From Ligula intestinalis (taxonomy: Eukaryota > Platyhelminthes > Cestoda > Diphyllobothriidea > Diphyllobothriidae), in NCBI GenBank assembly GCA_036362985.1, contig JAYGXS010000003.1, positions 74,613,373 to 74,677,372 of the forward strand: a stretch of DNA of 64,000 nt. Reading direction: 5' to 3'. The notes below the pieces were generated by a model, which did not search any database, had not been told where the DNA came from, and was given only the letters and a program-made list of their open reading frames with translations. The translations under genes were made by a program, and so were the position numbers. This document shows, in pieces, positions 59,605 to 64,000 of this stretch; position 1 is the stretch's first letter; every line of letters starts with the position of its first letter.

Positions 59605-59835
59605 CAGTTAGATTCCGAAAATCAACGATCTCCAAACCAACCGTTTTGTTGAAGGTATTACGACTGATAACCAAAGCGCTGTTGCCAGCGCCTGGTATAT
59701 AAAATGGGGCCCTTCCACGTATAATCCTCAAAGACTTGAGAGGGATGCGCCTCACGTCATTATTACTGATGTATACGTATCCAGAGACTTCCACGATGGA
59801 TTCGAGAAACGAAAGATCTGGGTCTGTTCCATTAT
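59605..59835 (-). CDS. ErbB/EGF receptor, L1-domain exon B
   Basis: A 231-base exon encoding the core of receptor L domain 1, the leucine-rich-like beta-helix half that binds ligand outside the cell. Key residues are D-L-S-F-L-E-S-I-V-E-V-S-G-Y-V, then R-R-I-P-L-K-S-L-R-I-I-R-G, then A-L-V-I-S, then F-R-N-L-T. The vertebrate EGFR/ErbB L1 domain has the same spacing of D-L-S-F-L, G-Y-V, R-I-P-L-x-x-L-x-I-I-R-G and R-N-L. Insulin-receptor L1 lacks the R-I-P-L-x-x-L block, so ErbB is preferred. The acceptor is TTTTCACAG before 59835 and the donor GTGAGC after 59605. N-K-T and N-L-T are potential N-glycosylation sites. Confidence 0.92.
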
Positions 59836-59869
59836 CTGTGAAAACTTAAAGCATCCTTTAGCATCATAC
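59836..59869 (-). other. 34-base intron of the EGF-receptor-type gene
   Basis: Runs GTATGATGCTAAAG to TTTTCACAG on the minus strand. Both borders are canonical, and removing it joins G with AT to give Asp and keeps the frame. Flatworm genes often have introns of about this size near their 5' ends. Confidence 0.8.
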
Positions 59870-60001
59870 CAAGCCGGCGCAAATTGCAAAGCACCAGATT
59901 TCCAAGTATGTGTGTGCACTCCGAATACTGTCGACGATAATACCGAAGCTGGATTGTTGGATCAAGGCTCGTTTTGCAGTCAACATTACGACTACGGCAA
60001 A
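59870..60001 (-). CDS. ErbB/EGF receptor, L1-domain exon A
   Basis: A 132-base exon that supplies the start of the mature L1 domain. It gives V-C-R-S-R-N near the acceptor, then Y-S-E-C-T-H-I-L-G-N-L-V-L. EGFR has C-Q-G-T near the mature N-terminus and N-C-E-V-V-L-G-N-L-E-I at the equivalent point, so both conserved Cys and the L-G-N-L block are present. The acceptor TGTATTCAG precedes 60001 and the donor GTATGA follows 59870. The upstream phase needs one base (G for Val) from a 5' exon carrying the signal peptide. I did not find it; it should lie at higher coordinates, beyond or within the CR1-like insertion. Confidence 0.8.
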
Positions 60002-60544
60002 CTGAATACATATAGATTAGATAAAATTTACTAACTCTTTATATTCGGATATTCTGGAGTCAATGCAAATCTAAACGACTTTCCACCACCTACTCAAGAA
60101 ATAAACCATGCAAACCGCACATACTTGAAAGGAGGAGAGCCAGAAATAAATAAAGTGAATGACGATTCATCGCGTAAACACATTAGAAAAAATACATAGC
60201 TAATTTCTCCAATTCATATGTGTGCTGCTTACTGCACCTTCACTTTAGCATATTATAACTTTGTCTACCTTGATTGGTATGATTTGATGTTGGTGTTTTG
60301 TCCGTTGACAACTATCCTCACTAAAGGCTTCATTTGGCAGTTGATCCGAATTTTAACAGTCCTGATTTTTTTTCTGTCAATCTGTCACCATATCAGGATT
60401 TGTTAACTTCATTTCAAAAGCGTCTTATGCAAAAGGGCATATCACCGGAGGGGGGGCGTGAAAGGTTTTGCTTATTATAATATTTATATTGTGCCAGTTT
60501 ACAGGCAATTGTAAAGAAATGACAATGCACCTCTTAGGCGCCTT

Positions 60545-60645
60545 CCAAAACCTAAAACAAACTCCCTATGTTGCGTCCAGTATTGGTTTTGTTTCAGGTT
60601 TTGTGTTTTGTCCATACTGAGCGAGATAGGGAGTTTGTTTCAAGT
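60545..60645. repeat. Inverted repeat / hairpin
   Basis: AAACAAACTCCCTATGTTGC then GTCCAGTAT (60553-60584) is the imperfect complement of 60614-60642 (ATACTGAGCGAGATAGGGAG then TTTGTTT), with a T-rich loop of about 30 bases. The transcript could fold into a stem of roughly 25-30 pairs. Confidence 0.65.
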
Positions 60646-61399
60646 GAAAAAACTGACTTCAAAAGGTATGATACAGACGCAATATATGCACAGTTTTAAG
60701 CTGAGTTTACATATCAGCAAGAGAAATGTTGCATATCGTTTAAGGACATTAATTCGAGACGGAGAGGGTTGGCACAAGTACACAGTGTTCTCAGTCTTCC
60801 TGCGATGGTTGTCAGTAAAAGTTGTGCTATATCTGCTGAAGGGTAAGCAGACTGCAGGCTGCTGCTTCAGTAGCATTATTTTCAGTATGAAGCCTGGCGG
60901 GGTTCAAAGTCCACGAACGCCATGAGAGTAAAACAGCGATTCCACCGAAACAGCACCCATAATTTATGAAAATTGTCCTGAATCTAAAAAACTAGTGATT
61001 GCTCTCTTAAACATAGGGTTACTTTGCTGGGTTTTAATACTTTTGGGCCGATTTTTTGAGATTGATATGGCGTTTACTGAAAAGAATCACCAGTACTTAA
61101 CTGTGCCTGCCGTAGTAAGAAATAACAACACACCTCGATGACTGGCGCACCGAGAGTGCTCGAGCTGCCTTCTTGTACTGAGATGATAAAAGGTTTGGCC
61201 ATTCAAAAGTTTAAGCAGTAAAAAAACCCTTCTGTAATCTACTAAGCCACAGGGGATCCAGCTTTATAAGTTTGCGCCTTTGTTGGTAGGCAAAGTTACG
61301 GTGTTCTGTAGCAAAACGCTTCTAGTGAAGAAGTACTGCACCGATTATATTTTCTTCCGTTCACTAGTGCGCAGAAGACTGCATAGGGGCGAGCATTAT

Positions 61400-62405
61400 T
61401 CAAGACTGAGTCTCACGTACATATTATAAAGACTAGTTCTAATCTTTATGGACTTAAAATTTCTAAGGATAAATCCGATGGTTCGGCGTGCTTTAGACAA
61501 TCAGGGCACAGTGCTCTGACAGATTGAGACTATTGGAATAGGATATGCCCAAGTCCTTGATAACACCTGGGACATTTAGTTCGTGACCATCTATGCTTAA
61601 TTCCGGTTGATGATCGTCGCGAAAACCATAACGGAACATTTTTGCCGTGAAAGGGTGAGGCGCCATGTAAAACACCACTGGGCGAAGGCCTGAAGGTCCT
61701 TTTTATCAGCTCGAGCACGATGTTGCGATCTGCCGGTTTATATTAATAAGCGACTTTTAAATCATTAGTGTACATTAAGGGTCTACCATACTGAAAAAAA
61801 TCTGGAACACCGTTGACTTAAAGGTAAAAAAGGAGCGGCCCTAGTACACTATTCTGTATAACTCCACTCTACACATGTGTGGGGTTGTAGATAACATTTG
61901 CAATTTTTACTAGTTGTGTGCGAGCATCCAAATACGAAAAAATTAAGTTCAGAAGCTTGCTACCTATGCAGAGAGAGGTCAGTTTCAGGAGGAGGAGGTT
62001 ATGATCGAACCGATCAAAGGCGTTAGTTAAATCGAAATATACGGTATGAAGAGCAAAACCGCTGTCTCTAGATTGCAGCACATAATCAAAGAAAGAGAGC
62101 TGGCTGGTATCACAAGATCTTTTTTTGAGAAATCCATGTTGAGCTGCGCTAAGCAGGCTGTTTTCTGTCAAATAACGCATCATCTTTTCTTTGGTCAAGG
62201 TCTTCAAGATCTTCGAGGCCGTAAGAAGTATATTTATTGGCCTAAAATTGTCAAATGACGTCGATCGGCCCTGCTTGCGAATAGGCATTTTCTGCGATTC
62301 ATTCCTCAACGAAGGAAAGGTTCCGCTCTGAAGAACGAGATTAAATATCTTGCACAGAATACACGGAAAAATATCATTCACTTCAGCTTTTAACTGGAAC
62401 GCCAT
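61400..62405 (-). pseudogene. CR1-type reverse transcriptase, disabled
   Basis: Motifs in order: F-R-P-I-N-I-L; L-L-S-A-A-Q-H-G-F; motif A Y-F-D-L-T-N-A-F-D, with its catalytic Asp present; motif B S-G-V-I-Q-N-S-V-L-G-P-L-L-F, with N for the usual G; and motif C M-Y-T-N-D-L, where Asn replaces the first Asp of the expected (F/Y)-x-D-D pair. D-L-G-I follows. In-frame stops lie after P-T-H-V (just below 61869), in F-Y-L-stop, and near 61745. The altered motif C alone should abolish polymerase activity. Confidence 0.85.
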
Positions 62406-62457
62406 CTGGTCCTGGATTATAAGATTGCCAATAACGACGAATGGCTACAGTCACGTC

Positions 62458-62841
62458 CTAGAGGGTAAAACTTATGATTTCGAGAATCGCACACATCCAA
62501 GCCCGGATAGCCGGAGGCGCAGCGAACAAGCTTTCACTCAACCTTTTGGATAGGAACGCATTAACACAATCGGTGGTCAACTTAGCGTCAGCTATGGGGT
62601 TTCCTAAGGCGTCTTGAAATATGGGGTGTTGCGTTTTCCTCTGCGCTTTTGCTGTACGTGAAAAGAGGTTCGCAACATTAAGGGAACGATGTTCAGCGAA
62701 GTGTGCCTCATCGGCTATCTGCTTTTCGTTGGAGAGCTTCTTAGCCTGCTCGAAGATCAGTGTGATGAAGGGCAGAACAAAAGTGTCGTTCTGCCGATGC
62801 GAACGACGAGAGAGTTTACACAGCCAACGACGGAAAGACAT
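62458..62841 (-). pseudogene. Linker between endonuclease and reverse transcriptase of the CR1-type element
   Basis: A 127-codon open piece without catalytic motifs. It has charged, Lys/Arg-rich stretches of the kind seen between the two enzymes in CR1/Jockey ORF2 proteins. The frame is lost before the reverse-transcriptase piece begins. Confidence 0.6.
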
Positions 62842-62999
62842 AGGAATCTACACTTCATCCTTGACATGTTTTACTTTCTTACGGACGACAAAGTGGAAGA
62901 TGGGTGGATCCAGCACTTTGTACAGTGCATGGGTACAAAAATGTACATGCAAACATTGGAAAAAATTAGACCAGTCGAGAGCGTTTGGATGTGTTAGTA

Positions 63000-63752
63000 G
63001 GTCCACCGTGTTTGGTGATTGGAAGTCATGATAAAAGCTATAATTTTGGAAAAATGTTTGATCCGCCTCCAGTTCTAGTTCACTAACAACTGTGAGATAG
63101 TCTGTACTCTCAAGTGCGTCTAAGGATGACACTGAAATTGGTTCGCATCCCCTTCAAAAAATAAGGTCGATTATGTTTGCTCCTCGAGTGGGAAAATTGA
63201 CTATCTGATCCTACATACCGATATCTACTGCCTCAAGTAAGTTCTCGAACTTCGAAGGACCGGATGGTGGAAACCCTTGCACGTCAAAAAGGTTAAAATC
63301 GCCTGGAATCAAGCAATACTTAAGATTAAAGCCAGCTGCGGCATGAAATGCCTGCGAGAGACAAAGGTCGTAGTTACATTGGCATTAGGTGGGCGATAAA
63401 CACAGCCCACAATTAAAAAGTATTTGTTTTTTAGAAAAACTCGTAGCCAGCAGCTCTCCTTCACCGCCGTGAATTGTAGAGAGTACAACGGGAGAAATGC
63501 AAGTGGCTGCTTAATATAGATGCAGCTTCCTACGCCATGGCCATTGTTTCGATCGTTCCGAACGCATGCATAGCCTAGAACAGAGAGTTCAGTGTCAGCT
63601 ACACAGGCCGATGCCCATGTCTCAGTTACCATAACAATGTCTGGGTGGTTGACGAAAACCAGAGTCTGGAGCAGAGGCATTTTATTAAGCAGTGATCCAA
63701 TAACACTAATTGAATAAATGCTATATGCCTGGCTGCTTGCACATGGATCCAT
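63000..63752 (-). pseudogene. CR1-type apurinic-like endonuclease, disabled
   Basis: Shows V-M-V-T-E-T-W (catalytic Glu), R-N-D-R-N-N-G-H-G-V-G, V-G-C-V-Y-R-P-P, G-D-F-N, and N-F-P-T-R-G-A-N-I-I-D-L-I-F. The usual final S-D-H appears as T-D-Y, so the catalytic His is replaced. In-frame stops follow I-G-M and L-I-F. A further frame break lies near 63385. Confidence 0.85.
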
Positions 63753-64000
63753 TGACTGCCTTGTCCCTATCTTACTTCAGGGCTTATTTGTCTTGATAAT
63801 ACTCTCTGGGTGCGTAAAATAAAAAAAATTATTGTTTACTTTAATGTGGGCCTTGAATCACACGTAAATTAGACTTCAACGATAAGCAGTAGCGATTGCA
63901 CGTCATTTAACTACCTTCCAAGCCACGAATGCTAACGGGCTTTGAATCTACATATTTTCATGTTATGGACAGAGTCCTTGATGCTAGGTTCGTGAGCATA
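63753..64000. other. No gene recognised at right edge
   Basis: AT-rich sequence; probably the 5' side of the retroelement or flanking intron. Confidence 0.4.

Larger units (their letters stand above)
61000..63752 (-). mobile_element. CR1/Jockey-type non-LTR retrotransposon, decayed
   Basis: On the minus strand an apurinic-type endonuclease (63752-about 63000), a linker (62841-62458) and a reverse transcriptase (62405-about 61200) appear in the normal order for a CR1/Jockey ORF2. Several in-frame stops and frame changes break it. The 3' limit is uncertain; the last recognisable coding (C-terminal 'Y-N-x-Y-V-R-L-S-L-E' block) is near 61370. It lies on the same strand as the receptor exons and 5' of them, so it probably sits in an upstream intron. 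Confidence 0.8.

Overview
The window looks like non-coding DNA from a repeat-rich animal genome, most likely a flatworm and probably a tapeworm of the Spirometra/Dibothriocephalus/Schistocephalus type. The grounds are three exons of an EGF-receptor-type gene, one of them separated by a 34-base intron, and the mix of mobile elements: Penelope-like, RTE-like and CR1-like retroelements, a hAT DNA transposon, and tRNA-related repeats ending in a shared module. The organism is inferred from pattern recognition, not from a search. There is no bacterial-style operon, CRISPR array, rRNA or intact tRNA.

Layout. 1-420: the C-terminal GIY-YIG end of a Penelope-like element, running off the left edge on the minus strand. 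2483-3009: a TA-flanked MITE-like element with internal copies of its own end motif. 6385-7330: the 3' end of an RTE-like retrotransposon, whose 3' tail recurs in both orientations next to tRNA-related repeats through the left half. 17.4-22.45 kb: a head-to-tail array of diverged segmental copies, including one internally deleted copy. 35.07-35.83 kb: a 400-N assembly gap inside an inverted repeat. 37661-41252: a complete but multiply broken hAT transposon with perfect 15-bp ends and an 8-bp palindromic target duplication. 45-55 kb: mostly dispersed repeats, a decayed reverse-transcriptase relic and CpG-rich or simple-sequence tracts.

The only convincing host gene is on the minus strand at the right: three consecutive exons (60001-59870, 59835-59605, 58407-58252) encoding the first ligand-binding L domain of an ErbB/EGF receptor. 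All three junctions share one phase. The signal-peptide exon should lie to the right and the cysteine-rich, second L, transmembrane and kinase exons to the left; I found none of them. A CR1-like element (about 61.0-63.75 kb, same strand) would then sit in the upstream intron.

The genes do not form a pathway. The window reads as part of one receptor gene embedded in a graveyard of transposons. I see no clearly new biological system. The most useful leads are the receptor gene model, the intact-ended hAT element, the MITE, the 17-22 kb array and the palindromic assembly gap.
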